A stretch of 64,000 nucleotides of DNA from Bradyrhizobium elkanii WSM2783 (GCF_000472865.1 NZ_AXAP01000031.1:35206-99205); one strand, 5' to 3'; positions 51,559-60,907 are shown, counted from the stretch's first letter. The notes: generated by a model from the letters alone, not told the origin. Numbers and translations: made by a program.

Positions 51559-52296
51559 ATGCGTAAATTGTCGATCGTGGCGTTGTGCGCCACGCTGGCG
51601 GGTTGTGTCTCGGCCGGCGAAACCGTTTCATTCAAGACGTCGAACCCGCAACAGCAGGCCTTGATGCGCGACGGCCAGCCCGCGCTGGTGTCGCGGCAGA
51701 AGAATTCGCTGGTGCTGGTCCGTCCAGCGGCGCGGCAGCTTCAGGCCAACGGGCGACCTGTGTTTGTGGTCGGCATCAACAATCTCGGACGTCAGCCCGT
51801 CGACTTCCGCGTGGCCCAGGTCGAGGCCGTCCAGCATGTTGGCGGACAGGATTTCGGCATGCAGGTCGTCACCTACGAGATGCTGGTCCAGGAGGAGAAG
51901 AACCGCCAAGTAGCGGCCGCTATCTTCACCGGTCTTGCGGCCGCCGGTAATGCGTATAGCGCCTCACAGGCTGGCCATGGTCACTACAGGACGCCCTCCG
52001 GTCGCACCGGCACTTTCTACAGTCCGACCGCTGCAGCGATCGCCCGGGAAAACGCTGCGGCACAGAATGAGGCGATGATCGAAGCCACGATCGAAACCGG
52101 CCAGCGCAATATGGCTGCGCTGGAACAAGCGGTCATCAAGGACAATACTCTGATGTCGGGTGAATGGTACGGCGGCCAGCTACACTTGGCACCGCCGACC
52201 GACCAGGGCGGCGGAGCGAAGACCTACACCATCGTCATCACCGTTGGCAGCGAGCGCCATGTGATCGATGTCTCGCAAGGGCCAGCGGGCGTCTGA
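51559..52296 (+). CDS. Predicted lipoprotein of unknown function
   Basis: A 245-residue protein with a lipoprotein signal (MRKLSIVALCATLAGC). The first half is a beta-rich domain (SLVLVRPAARQLQANGRPVFVVGINN); then comes a helix EMLVQEEKNRQVAAAIFTGL and a Gly/Tyr-rich loop. The tail VITVGSERHVIDVSQG is again beta. No family is recognised. It is the last apparently core gene before the integration zone. Confidence 0.75.
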   Translation: MRKLSIVALCATLAGCVSAGETVSFKTSNPQQQALMRDGQPALVSRQKNSLVLVRPAARQLQANGRPVFVVGINNLGRQPVDFRVAQVEAVQHVGGQDFGMQVVTYEMLVQEEKNRQVAAAIFTGLAAAGNAYSASQAGHGHYRTPSGRTGTFYSPTAAAIARENAAAQNEAMIEATIETGQRNMAALEQAVIKDNTLMSGEWYGGQLHLAPPTDQGGGAKTYTIVITVGSERHVIDVSQGPAGV

Positions 52297-52319
52297 TCGA
52301 CGAACCGAAAGCGGCACCA

Positions 52320-52545
52320 AGCGCTACTCCAAGGCATGGAGCGACCTGCCAGTTGCTCCGTGCCGGCGTGGATGCGGTCACAATTTCCAAGCGTCTCGGG
52401 CACGCCAAGCCTGATATCACCTTGCGCATCTACGCCCATTTGTTCAGAAAGGACGACGGCAGGTGGCAGCGGCGATCAACACGGCGCTGAATCGCCAGGC
52501 TGCCAATCGGGTGCCGATTTTGCGGTTTGTTCCATTGAAACGTCC
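52320..52545 (+). pseudogene. Remnant of a tyrosine recombinase (C terminus)
   Basis: The frame encodes LLRAGVDAVTISKRLGHAK and then DITLRIYAHLFRKDD, the unmistakable C-terminal box of phage-type integrases with the catalytic histidine (LGH) and tyrosine (IYAHLF). Just before it RHGATCQ corresponds to the HxLRH region but the core residues are altered. After KDD the frame shifts and continues as VAAAINTALNRQ. Everything upstream of the last 50 residues is missing. It abuts the tRNA-Ser gene. Confidence 0.8.
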
Positions 52546-52571
52546 CGCTAAGCACTTGAAAACATTGGCTT

Positions 52572-52661
52572 GGAAGGGTGGCCGAGTGGTTTAAGGCACC
52601 GGTCTTGAAAACCGGCGTGCCCGCAAGGGTACCGTGGGTTCGAATCCCACCCCTTCCGCCA
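52572..52661 (+). tRNA. tRNA-Ser (anticodon TGA)
   Basis: The 90-base sequence folds as a class II tRNA. Acceptor arms GGAAGGG and CCCTTCC pair, the anticodon loop CTTGAAA with stems CCGGT/ACCGG shows TGA, and a long variable arm (CGTGCCCGCAAGGGTACCG) and T arm with GGTTCGAATCC follow. CCA is encoded. It reads UCA serine codons. Its 3' end is the probable attachment site of the adjacent integrase. Confidence 0.95.
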
Positions 52662-52823
52662 GTACAGTGTTCTCCGTTGTTCTCCACTGTTCGGAATCCC
52701 CAGTAAAATCAGCGCTTTCGTCGGCAGGCTGTATTCCTTAGTTCGCCGTCGTTCCTCACAATCAAAGCGCAAACCGTAGCTTGGGACCGTAGGTTCGGAG
52801 GATGGTTTTGATCGGAGGAACAC

Positions 52824-54056
52824 ATGGCTGGAAAGCTGAAGCCGCTCGACGTCGAACGCGAAACGAAGCCCGGCAAGTATGCCGACGGCGACGGACTCTA
52901 CCTGATCGTCACCGGCCCCGCGGCGAAGAGCTGGTCCTATCGTTATTGGAAGGACGGCAAGGAGCGGTGGCACGGCCTGGGTTCCTTCAAGGACATATCC
53001 CTCAAAAACGCTCGCCTCGCACGCGACGCAGCTCGCCTGCGCGTGAAGGGGGATCGCAACACCGCTGGTGTAGACATCGTGCAGGAACGCCGTGAGGCCC
53101 GCCAAGAGGCGAAGGCGGCAGAAGCGCAGAACGCGGCGCCGACATTCGAGGAGTGCGCCGAGGTCTATATCCGCGCGCAATGGTCGACCTGGAGCGAGAA
53201 GCACCGCGACCAATGGCCCTCCTCGCTTAAGCGCTACGCCTACCCCACTATCGGGAAGCTGACGATCGCGGAGATCAAGCCGAGCCACATCCACGAATTG
53301 CTCGAGCCCATCTGGGTGACCAAGCGCGAGACCGCCAACCGGGTGCGCGGCCGAATCGAGACGATCATCGCCAAGAACGCGAACATCGACGATCCCGATT
53401 TCCGCAATCCAGCCGAGCTGACCAAGCAGCTCCGCGAAAAGCTTCCGAAGCGGCCCAAGCGCGTCATTCGTCACCATCCGGCCCTGCCCTATGCCGATGC
53501 GGCGCAGTTTATGAGCGAGCTCCGCACGGCCGAGGCGCGCGCCGCGGTGGCGCTGCGCTTTCTGATCTTCACCGTGTGCCGCACGAACGAAATCGTCGGC
53601 GCCAAATGGTCTGAGATCGATCGGACCTTTCCAACCGGTCCGGTCTGGAGGATCCCCGGCGAGCGGATGAAGATGGACCAGGACCACTGCGTCCCGCTCT
53701 CTCAGCCGGCGCTCGATGTGCTCGACGAGCTCAGCAAAGGCCAGCAGAGCGAGCTGATCTTCACCAATCCGGATGGCCAGGAGTTTTCCGAGAACGCGAT
53801 GCTCGCGGTCCTCGATCGCATGGGCTACGGGCACGTCACCGTGCACGGCTTCCGCGCGACGTTCGCGACCTGGGCCGAGGAATGCACAGACTACCCGGAC
53901 GGCGTGCGCGAAGCGGCTCTGGCGCACAAATACAAAAGCGAGACGACCGCCGCGTACCAGCGCGGCGCTAAGCTCGAGAAACGGCGGGCGCTCATGAGCG
54001 ACTGGGCTAACTTCATTCGCGCGCCATCGAAGGTTATCCAGCTGGCGCGCGGTTAG
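52824..54056 (+). CDS. P4-type tyrosine integrase (DUF4102 N terminus)
   Basis: A 410-residue integrase. The N-terminal DUF4102 arm-binding domain shows KYADGDGLYLIVTGPAAKSW, a core-binding domain follows (TFEECAEVYIRAQWSTW), and the catalytic domain has Arg253 (CRTNEIVGAKW), His341 and Arg344 (HGFRATF), LAHK and Tyr378 (TAAYQRG). All five usual active-site positions can be assigned, so it looks functional. It starts 163 bp after the tRNA-Ser gene in the same direction, the usual layout for an island integrated at a tRNA 3' end. Confidence 0.93.
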   Translation: MAGKLKPLDVERETKPGKYADGDGLYLIVTGPAAKSWSYRYWKDGKERWHGLGSFKDISLKNARLARDAARLRVKGDRNTAGVDIVQERREARQEAKAAEAQNAAPTFEECAEVYIRAQWSTWSEKHRDQWPSSLKRYAYPTIGKLTIAEIKPSHIHELLEPIWVTKRETANRVRGRIETIIAKNANIDDPDFRNPAELTKQLREKLPKRPKRVIRHHPALPYADAAQFMSELRTAEARAAVALRFLIFTVCRTNEIVGAKWSEIDRTFPTGPVWRIPGERMKMDQDHCVPLSQPALDVLDELSKGQQSELIFTNPDGQEFSENAMLAVLDRMGYGHVTVHGFRATFATWAEECTDYPDGVREAALAHKYKSETTAAYQRGAKLEKRRALMSDWANFIRAPSKVIQLARG

Positions 54057-54220
54057 TGTACTCATAGAACCGGTCGCGTGACGTACAGAAGCGATGTCCG
54101 CTCTGTTCCTAAAGCGACGCGGTTACCGCACGGCAGCGAAATGACGCGAAGGTAGAGTCGAGGACGGGCGCGGTGGCTTGGGGCCGATGGCCAACACTCC
54201 GTTTCCCGTCCCCGCTCATC

Positions 54221-54253
54221 GAACTGGACGTGCCGATTTCCGGCATCCAGCTC
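54221..54253 (-). ncRNA. Group II intron domain V
   Basis: Read on the minus strand, GAGCTGGATGCCGG pairs with CCGGCACGTCCAGTTC-like bases around a GAAA tetraloop. It keeps the AGC catalytic triad near its 5' side and a two-base bulge on the 3' side. The 33-base size is typical. It lies 12 bases downstream of the maturase stop. Confidence 0.8.
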
Positions 54254-54264
54254 TCCGACCAGTT

Positions 54265-55589
54265 TCATCGCGAGGCATTCGACGTGGCAATCCGGGGCAG
54301 GCGTTCGAGGCGCAGCAGGCCGCATTCTCCGTGGACAACTTCAAGAGAGAACCGCCGTGTGCCACGCCCTGCCACCTTGTGCCGTCTGGCAAGGAAGTCT
54401 CGTACGCGCTCATAGACATAGTGGTCGACAGCCCGGTAGGCCGAACTCCGCGTTCCGAAGCTGAAGTAGTTTGACCAACCGAGCAGTGACCTGTTCAGTG
54501 TGTCGCGCACTTCATCCCACGGATCGACGTTGCTGGGCACCAGCAGTCGCCGGACCTCCGTCTTGAGCCGTTGGATACTCTTCTTGGACGGGCTCGCGCT
54601 CAGATACCGCTTACCGTTTGCCTTGAAGCGATGCGGTCCAAACGAGTAGCCCAGGAAGTCGAAGCGTTCTTGTCGAGCATTCCTCACAGAGGTTTTAGCC
54701 TCGTTGAGCGTGAGCCCGAGTTTGGTCATCACCGCCTTCGTCCACGCCAGAGCCTCAGTCGCGTATCCGCAGCTGAGGATGACGAAGTCGTCGGCGTACG
54801 CGACAACGTCCGCACGGAACGCTTCCCACACCCCGTCAGCCGCCAATGCTTCAGGAACCGATTCATATAGATGTTGGCAAGCAGTGGGCTCGCAACGCCA
54901 CCTTGCGGCGTGCCGCGAGTGTTGCTCTTGCCTCCACTGATGCGCCGGGTCCCATTGCCTTCATCCCGTTCTTCGATCGGCGCTTTGAGCCACAGCTTGA
55001 TCAGCCGCAGCACGTGCCGATCGACGATCCGACGCGCCACCGACTTCATAAGGTCGGAATGCAGAATCGTATCGAAGTAGCGGGACAAATCAGCGTCGAC
55101 CACGTCGGTGTAACCCCGACAGATGAGCCGGTGGACTTCCTTGACTGCGTCCACCGCCCCGCGCGCGGGACAATAGCCGTAGGCATTGTCCTCGAAGTCA
55201 GCCTCAAAGATCGGCTCCAACACCAGCTTGGCGGCGGTTTGAACCACCCGGTCGCGGATTGTCGGAATGCCGAGCGGACGCTCGCCTTCACCATTCGGCT
55301 TCGGGATCATCACCCGCCGCACCGGACTGGGCCGGTACGTCTTCGAGATCAATTCCTCGCGCAAACCCGCCAGCCACACCTAGGCCCGACGTTTCAATCG
55401 CCGCGAAGGTCACTCCGTCCACCCCCGGCGCCCCGCGTTGCCGCGAGCCAGCACATAGGCATGGCGCAAGATGTCTTCTCGGCAGATCTTGTCGTAAAGC
55501 ACGTAGAAGCGAAAGGCGGGCTCCACCTTAGCCTTGCAATAGAGCTTTCTCTGAAGGATCCGGATCTTTTCAGGCGTTGCCAGGCTCAT
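54265..55589 (-). pseudogene. ltrA: Group II intron reverse transcriptase/maturase, frameshifted
   Basis: Three pieces in different frames together give an LtrA-like protein. Piece one (55589 to about 55428) starts MSLATPEKIRILQRKLYCK. Piece two (about 55390 to 54830) has PVRRVMIPKPNGEGERPLGI, DADLSRYFDTI and TPQGGVASPLLANIYMN. Piece three (about 54830 to 54265) has the catalytic YADD (VVAYADDFVIL) and the maturase X domain (RFDFLGYSFGPHRFK, SLLGWSNYFSFG). Frame breaks fall near 55428, 55390 and 54830, each apparently one or two bases. Confidence 0.85.
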
Positions 55590-56318
55590 CGCCAATCACC
55601 TTCACCTCACCATCGTCAAAAGCGCACCAGAAGTCAGGGTCCTTTGCTCCGCCGTCATTACACGGCATCAGCGCTCCTACGACCCTGTCCGACTCCCGCT
55701 GTGACCGCCGCCTGTTGCGACGTTGAGGCCGCTACCCTCGCCATCAACGGGTCTCCCCCGATTACTCGAACCACCCTTCCGACGTGCCGTGCCTACTACC
55801 CCGGCGGATTAGGCGGGTGCACATGTCGATTGCTTCCCCGCTTATGCAGCCTTTCCCAATTGGCCGGAGGGTCGGCATCCGCATTGTCACTTTCGAGGCC
55901 TGCTCAGGCTTTACTCACGTTACGGCCCGCCGGATCGCTCAGCCGCCCTACGGCGACCTTTTTCGCGAGGCTCCAACCCAGCCGGTTACCCGACCAAGCT
56001 GCTCGCTAGCTACCGGACCAATCGACAACTTTCCGGGTAGAATCCTCCTCTACTGATGGTTCGCGCCTTCGGGGCGCACGGCCAATAAGGGACGTCAATG
56101 ACGAGCCGACAATTGATTAACCTATGCCCGTCAGTCCGATTTTCGCCGCTTGGACGATAGCGTCCGTGACTCGCAGGTTCTGCAATCCGTCGCGTCGGCT
56201 CACCCAAGGGGGCTTTGCCTCGCCGCTCGGATAGAAGCGTCATGCGGAGCGCGGGAGGCGCAGCCGGCCAACATCGGCTGACGATTTTTGCATCGGGTCC
56301 GAAGTTTCTGTGATTGGA

Positions 56319-57456
56319 CTATTCGAGCGGCACGGTAAGTTTTTTGATTGTGGTCCCGGTGTCAGGACGGAAGCCACGCCACCACACAAACGCCTCCGCC
56401 GCCTGCTCGACCAGCATACCGACTCCGTCTGCAAGCCGCTTCACGCCGGCGTTCCGCGCCACCCGGAGGAATGGCGTAAGACCCTTTCCATATAGCAACT
56501 CATAGGCAAGGCAATCGTCGCCAAAGACCTCTGGGCTTATCGGCGGAAGCTCGCCGTGCAGGCTGGCAGAGGTTGCGTTCACGACTAGATCGAACCGGCC
56601 ACGTGTTTTTGTCGCCGAGGTCCGAATAGCCGATCGCAGTAATCGGCCCATATTGCCTAAACTGACACCCAAGCTCTTCCGCCTTAGTTGCGGTGCGGTT
56701 TACTATGACCAGCTCCGCCGGCCCCTGCTCGAGGAACGGCAGCACAACGCCGCGTGCTGCGCCACCCGCGCCGAGCAGCGCCACCCGGCGCCCCTTCATC
56801 GAGCGGCCGAGATTGCGTGTGATATCGTTGGTAAGACCGACGCCGTCGAAGTTTTCTCCAGTCACCCGATCCACCTCGAACTTCATCGCGTTTACCGCAC
56901 CACCGAGCCGGGCGCGCTCCTTAAGATCGGTGCAATACGCGAACGCATCCAGCTTGAACGGCTCGGCGATGTTGAGGCCTAAGCCGCCTTCGCGCCGAAA
57001 CTTGTCCACCGCTTCGTTGAAGTCGCCGATAGGAGCCTCAATCGCGACGTAATCGATATTCTGCCCGGTTCCGGCAAACCAGCAAGTCTCATCCATTCGA
57101 TCATCGAACCGTAACGATCGCACGCGATCCCACCCTTCGGCGAAGGACCTGATGAGGCGCTCATTTTCTTCCGGATCGCCTTGAAGTCCCGTGCAGCCGA
57201 TGAATCTCGCGCGGGATACGAACGTTGCGGGCCACCGGTCACCAGCCTGAGGCCGCGTCACGCGCAGCATACCGCCCAGTCCGAACTCCGGTGCCAAGGG
57301 AAACATCAGTCGGCCGCTGGGAAGCAGGGCATCGATCCAAGCCCAGCTCGGAGTGGTGGCCGCCGCGCAGACGTATACGGCGTCGGCCTTAGGCAGTTCG
57401 CGGCCGATGCTGGACCCAGTGTGCACCACGACCTGGCTGTAGGTTGTGCCGTGCAC
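56319..57456 (-). pseudogene. Methyltransferase C terminus fused to shikimate dehydrogenase, frameshifted
   Basis: The frame from 57456 first encodes about 126 residues like the C-terminal half of a protein-L-isoaspartate-type methyltransferase (ADAVYVCAAATTPSWAWIDA, LLPSGRLMFPL, VRSLR and DETCW). From about 57075 it continues in frame as AroE lacking its first 20 or so residues (GQNIDYVAIEAPIG, NIAEPFKLDAFAYC, LLGAGGAARGVVLPFLEQ). Near 56613 the frame breaks, and the AroE tail continues in another frame (FDLVVNATSASLHGE, AYELLYGKGLTPFL, GMLVEQAAEAF) to 56319. The SKS substrate motif of AroE is missing, so function is unlikely. Confidence 0.8.
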
Positions 57457-57478
57457 GTTCGGCTAGCCGTACCGCGTC

Positions 57479-57694
57479 ATGGAGCTGGAGCAAGAATTCT
57501 ATCGGGCGCTGGCCCATCGCGTACGCGAACTCGCCGGAAGAGGCGACCCGTTTACTAGACGCCGATTGCTGGCGCTGGCCGGCGATACGACGCCAAGGGC
57601 AGCAAGTCTTCACCGTTGGCCCGCTCCACCGAGCATCCGATGCGGCCGCTGCGCATCGTCCCGGACGGCGCTACCCGGATCGGGCGAGGCCTGA
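57479..57694 (+). pseudogene. Small hypothetical gene with frameshift
   Basis: It opens MELEQEFYRALAHRVRELAG and RGDPFTRRRLLALA, a pattern I associate with short Bradyrhizobium proteins. Near 57580 one base seems to be lost; the next frame continues RRYDAKGSKSSPLARSTE. The 3' limit is uncertain. No function is known. Confidence 0.5.
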
Positions 57695-57700
57695 GGGAGC

Positions 57701-57865
57701 TCATCCCTTCCCGTCCTTGGCGGCTTGCGAGTCGTTGGCACGTCGTTCGTATTCCTCCGCCAACGCGTTGAGTCGCGCGGCGGCGCCGTCCGGATCGTTG
57801 ATCGAGCCCGCTAGGCGGCGGCATCTTTGGGCCTCCGTCAGCAGTCGGGTTTTCTCGTCTTCCAT
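57701..57865 (-). CDS. Small helical hypothetical protein (54 residues)
   Basis: The 54-codon frame begins MEDEKTRLLTEAQRCRRLAG, followed by NDPDGAAARLNALAEEYERR. It is fully charged and helical, like the many short rhizobial proteins with the ExRRCRRLA pattern. The function is unknown. It is the last candidate gene of the stress operon, 61 bp after its neighbour. Confidence 0.6.
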   Translation of the reverse strand: MEDEKTRLLTEAQRCRRLAGSINDPDGAAARLNALAEEYERRANDSQAAKDGKG

Positions 57866-57926
57866 GGCAACTCAAACCGCTCCTTTGGCCGGTTACGACG
57901 AGAGCCGCGCGCAGCCACAACGCCGC

Positions 57927-58172
57927 TCAACCGCCCTTCAGCGCGTCCTTGACCTCCCTCGCGGGCCAGCTCTCGCCGACGGGCATCGCGCGCACCTTCA
58001 CGCCGCCGCCGAGCAGCGCATGAGAGGCGACCTCTTCCCCTGTTTCGACGACTGTCAGGTCCGTCTCGGGCTTCCAGTCCAGCGTGAGATCGAGATCGCC
58101 GGGAAAGATTTGCCACCGCGAGCCGTCCTCTAGCTCCACGATATGGCTCTCCGCGTGCGCGCGGATCTTCAT
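57927..58172 (-). CDS. Small conserved hypothetical protein (81 residues)
   Basis: It starts MKIRAHAESHIVELEDGSRW and continues QIFPGDLDLTLDWKPETDL; the rest is beta-rich (VVETGEEVASHALLGGG, VKVRAMP). No signal or membrane segment. The ATG overlaps the stop of the zinc-ribbon gene (ATGA), so the two are coupled. The function is unknown. Confidence 0.7.
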   Translation of the reverse strand: MKIRAHAESHIVELEDGSRWQIFPGDLDLTLDWKPETDLTVVETGEEVASHALLGGGVKVRAMPVGESWPAREVKDALKGG

Positions 58173-58375
58173 CGGTACGCGGGCTCTGCGCGCGGCTGCT
58201 GCGGGAGCCGCTCCACCGTTCCGGACCGGCACAGCCGTCCTTCTTCACCATGTCCGCATCTGGCGCATCTCAGCCGCACGTCGTGTTGCGCATAGGGCGC
58301 TGTCGGCAGGCCCGCGGCCATCGGCCATGCGCCGCAGTTGGGGCATTTCACCAGCAGGGTATCCATTTCAATCAT
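58169..58375 (-). CDS. Small zinc-ribbon protein
   Basis: A 68-residue protein with two CxxC knuckles: KCPNCGAWPM near residue 10 and RCARCGHGEE near residue 37, the classic four-cysteine zinc ribbon. A Pro/Arg-rich tail follows. It may bind nucleic acid or act as an adaptor. The ATG at 58375 is preferred because the open frame upstream is the antisense of the YihY gene end. Confidence 0.65.
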   Translation of the reverse strand: MIEMDTLLVKCPNCGAWPMAAGLPTAPYAQHDVRLRCARCGHGEEGRLCRSGTVERLPQQPRAEPAYR

Positions 58376-58400
58376 CGCGCCCGCTCCGGTAATTGCGGGA

Positions 58401-59492
58401 TCAATCTCGGGCAGGCCCGATGGTGTCAGCCATCGTCGCTTGCCGAGTTCCAAGAGGCCTGGGCCGGCCCCTCGTTGTGTCTCGCGCTGTCTGATGCTCC
58501 ATCTCGGCGTCGAGTTCGGCACCGACCAGGATCACGATGGCCGATAGCCAGATCCACATCATGAAGCCGATCACGGCGCCGAGCGATCCATAAGTCTTGT
58601 TGAAGCTCCCGAAATTCTCCGCGTACCAAGAGAAGAGAATCGAAGCGACGAGCCAACCGAGGGCCGCGAATGCGCTTCCCCAGGTGATCCAGCGCCACTT
58701 CGGCTTCTCGCGGGAGGCCCCGTATCGATAGACAAACGCCAGTCCCAGCGTGACCACGATGAACAAAGCGGGCCACCTGCAGACGCGCAGAAGCAATTCG
58801 GTCCGATCCAACAGGCCCAGATACTTGAACGCCGGCGGGAGCGCGAGCATCGCGCCGATCGCGATCAGCACGAACGCGATGCCTGCGGCCGTGAAGGCGA
58901 GCGAAATGGCATTGAGCTTGACGAAGCTGCGCTTCTCGCGTTCGGAGTACACGATGTTGAGGGTGTCGAAGATCGATTTGATGGCTGCGTTGGCGCTCCA
59001 CAGCGAAACCGCCAGGCCGACGATGAACGTAAGGCCGAGCGTGCTGCCGCGCTGGGAAGCGACCCGCGTCAACTGATCACGGATGATGTCGATGGCGCCT
59101 CCCGGCAGCAGACCCGACAATTGCCCCAGCTGCACCGTCAGCGCGCCGGGATCCGCGAACAATCCGTAGACGGCGACGAGAGCGGCAATCGCCGGGAAGA
59201 TCGCCAGCAGGGTGTAAAAGGTGATTCCGGCCGCCAGAGCGACGACGCGGTGCTCCGAGATGTTCTGATACACCCGGAGCAGAATGTCCTTCCAGCCCCG
59301 CGCCGGGATCTCTGAAGGCGTACTCGCTAGACGTCCGCGGCCTTCGTCGGTTCGCGGATGTCCGCTCTTGTTTTCGGCCAGTGTCGCCGAGAGTCGTCGC
59401 GGCCGAAAGCCAAGGGCGAGCAGTGTCAGCGTGACGGCGGCGGCCCACAAAGGCCGGTTGCCGTGGCTGCTCCTGCGCTCAGAGCGGCGCAT
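58401..59492 (-). CDS. YihY/BrkB-family inner membrane protein
   Basis: A 363-residue polytopic membrane protein. After a basic tail and one helix (PLWAAAVTLTLLALGF) the YihY domain begins at GWKDILLRVYQNISEHRVVA. It has about six helices, with ALAAGITFYTLLAIFPAIAA and YGSLGAVIGFMMWIWLSAIV as signature. Old reports of RNase BN activity for this family were shown to be wrong. The ATG at 59492 overlaps the DUF3618 gene by 14 bases. Confidence 0.88.
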   Translation of the reverse strand: MRRSERRSSHGNRPLWAAAVTLTLLALGFRPRRLSATLAENKSGHPRTDEGRGRLASTPSEIPARGWKDILLRVYQNISEHRVVALAAGITFYTLLAIFPAIAALVAVYGLFADPGALTVQLGQLSGLLPGGAIDIIRDQLTRVASQRGSTLGLTFIVGLAVSLWSANAAIKSIFDTLNIVYSEREKRSFVKLNAISLAFTAAGIAFVLIAIGAMLALPPAFKYLGLLDRTELLLRVCRWPALFIVVTLGLAFVYRYGASREKPKWRWITWGSAFAALGWLVASILFSWYAENFGSFNKTYGSLGAVIGFMMWIWLSAIVILVGAELDAEMEHQTARDTTRGRPRPLGTRQATMADTIGPARD

Positions 59493-60513
59493 TTTGGGGC
59501 GACCAGGGCTGCCCTCGCGTCTCACGCTCGGACGTCTCTGAGCGACGCACCGGTGTGGCCTCGCCGCCCTCTGCTTTCTGAGCTGCGCCTTCCGCCTGTT
59601 GGGACGCCTCGTTGACTGCCGCCGCGTCGAGCGCGCGCTTGCCGATCTTCTCGGCGCCCTCGATCTGCTCCGATGCCAAATCCTGCGCGCGGTCCTTGAT
59701 GCTGTCGCTCGTCTCTCCCATGAGGCGATTTTCGGCTTCGGTCGCCGGCAGTAAGGCGCCGACCAGCGCGCCGACGGCGATCCCAAGCCCAGTCAGGAGC
59801 ATCGGCTGTTCGCGGCAGAAATCGAGGAAGGTGCTGCCCGTCTGCAGCGTTCGTTGTCCTGCGGCTTTGGTTGATTCCGTCATCGAAGATGCCGTCCGCC
59901 GAGCTGTGTCCGCGACCGCGTCGTAGCCGGCCGCGGCGCTTTGCTGTACGGAATCCTTCGCGGACCGGGCCCTGTCCCGCACTGCCTCGGCTGCCTCGGA
60001 AGCGGTCTGCTGAGCAGAAGCGGACATCGAACCCGCCATGTCACGCAGCCGGTCTCCGGTCTGTGAAGCCGCCCGCTTGGCGTCCTCGGCGGTCGACCTC
60101 ACGCTTTCGGTGGTGTCGCTTCCGACCCTGGAGGCCTTATCGCTCCATTCGGTGCCTTTATCCGCCGCAGACTTGCCGGCCCGATCGGCTGCATCACGCA
60201 CGCTCTCGGCGGTATCGATGGCGGCGTCGCGAAGACGCTCGCCCCCGCGGCGCATGACCCCGTCTGTCAACCTGCCGCCGCCCAGCATCAGCCAAGCCAG
60301 GCTTGCTCCCATCAGGGCGAGCGGCATCGGATTGCGGACGGCCTGGTCTCTCAGATTGCGGGCGAATGCCAGGCCGGCGCCGTCGCTTACCCTATCTGCC
60401 AGTTGATCAAGGACGTGCCCGGGCGTCATGCAGGCGCGCAATTCGCCTAGCGTGCTCGCAATCTGCGCACGTGTCTGTTCGGCCTCTCGTTCAAGCTGCT
60501 CGGCGTGGCTCAT
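59479..60513 (-). CDS. DUF3618 protein with LEA-like repeats
   Basis: A 344-residue protein. The N-terminal DUF3618 region has LEREAEQTRAQIASTLGELR, followed by a hydrophobic segment (PMPLALMGASLAWLMLGGG). Residues 95-220 are repeated Ala/Ser/Asp/Lys helices (SVRDAADRAGKSAADKG, SVRSTAEDAKRAASQTGD) like LEA or apolipoprotein proteins, and a second hydrophobic segment (LLTGLGIAVGALVGALLP) follows. Such proteins are typical of general stress regulons in rhizobia. It overlaps the holin-like gene by 23 bases. Confidence 0.85.
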   Translation of the reverse strand: MSHAEQLEREAEQTRAQIASTLGELRACMTPGHVLDQLADRVSDGAGLAFARNLRDQAVRNPMPLALMGASLAWLMLGGGRLTDGVMRRGGERLRDAAIDTAESVRDAADRAGKSAADKGTEWSDKASRVGSDTTESVRSTAEDAKRAASQTGDRLRDMAGSMSASAQQTASEAAEAVRDRARSAKDSVQQSAAAGYDAVADTARRTASSMTESTKAAGQRTLQTGSTFLDFCREQPMLLTGLGIAVGALVGALLPATEAENRLMGETSDSIKDRAQDLASEQIEGAEKIGKRALDAAAVNEASQQAEGAAQKAEGGEATPVRRSETSERETRGQPWSPQNAPL

Positions 60514-60907
60514 GATCCTGACTCACTTGTTCCTTCGCCACCGAGGCGTCCCGTTGGAGCTGGTGGACGGTTTTGCTGGGCATGATGTTTTCGACCTTGA
60601 GGCGGCTGACGCCGACCAGAAGGAGGATAATTCCGACTATCAGCGCGATCCCGCCGACCAGCAGGGCCGACCAGTGGGAAGCCATGCCGTAGCGCTCGGC
60701 AAGCGCTGCAACGCCGGCCTGGAGCAGGATGACGAGGGCGGGTATCAGCAGCACCGCGCCGCCGACGATCAATCCGAGACCTCTGCCGATGCTGGCCATG
60801 TTCTCGGAGACCTCAGCGCGCGCAAGCTGCGCCTCCTTGCGGAGCAGCACCGTGAGCTGGGAGAACAGATCGCTGATGATCTCGGGGACCGAGCGTAGCT
60901 GTGTCAT
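60491..60907 (-). CDS. Holin-superfamily III-like membrane protein (DUF1469)
   Basis: A 138-residue protein. The N-terminal amphipathic helix LFSQLTVLLRKEAQLARAEVS is typical of this family, followed by two helices (GLGLIVGGAVLLIPALVILL and WSALLVGGIALIVGIILLLVG). The phage-holin label is by similarity only; chromosomal copies sit in stress operons. It is coupled to the upstream gene by a four-base overlap. Confidence 0.85.
   Translation of the reverse strand: MTQLRSVPEIISDLFSQLTVLLRKEAQLARAEVSENMASIGRGLGLIVGGAVLLIPALVILLQAGVAALAERYGMASHWSALLVGGIALIVGIILLLVGVSRLKVENIMPSKTVHQLQRDASVAKEQVSQDHEPRRAA

Larger units (their letters stand above)
54152..56079 (-). mobile_element. Group II intron, degenerate
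   Basis: On the minus strand a 5' end GTGCGCC (complement of 56073-56079) resembles the group II intron start. It is followed by about 480 bases of structured leader, a broken reverse transcriptase gene in the domain IV position, then domain V (54221-54253), a domain VI-like stem (GGGGACGGG with CCCGTCCTC) and an end near CTCTAC at 54152. Ends are approximate, and the interrupted exon is not recognised. The maturase frameshifts make it probably immobile. Confidence 0.75.

Noticed and set aside
52548..54065. A 505-codon minus-strand frame opposite the integrase
   Set aside because: Antisense of an integrase with all catalytic residues, and it also runs through the tRNA.
56010..56243. A 77-codon minus-strand frame across the intron 5' end (possible interrupted exon)
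   Set aside because: No similarity recognised, and joining it to the downstream side gives no known protein.
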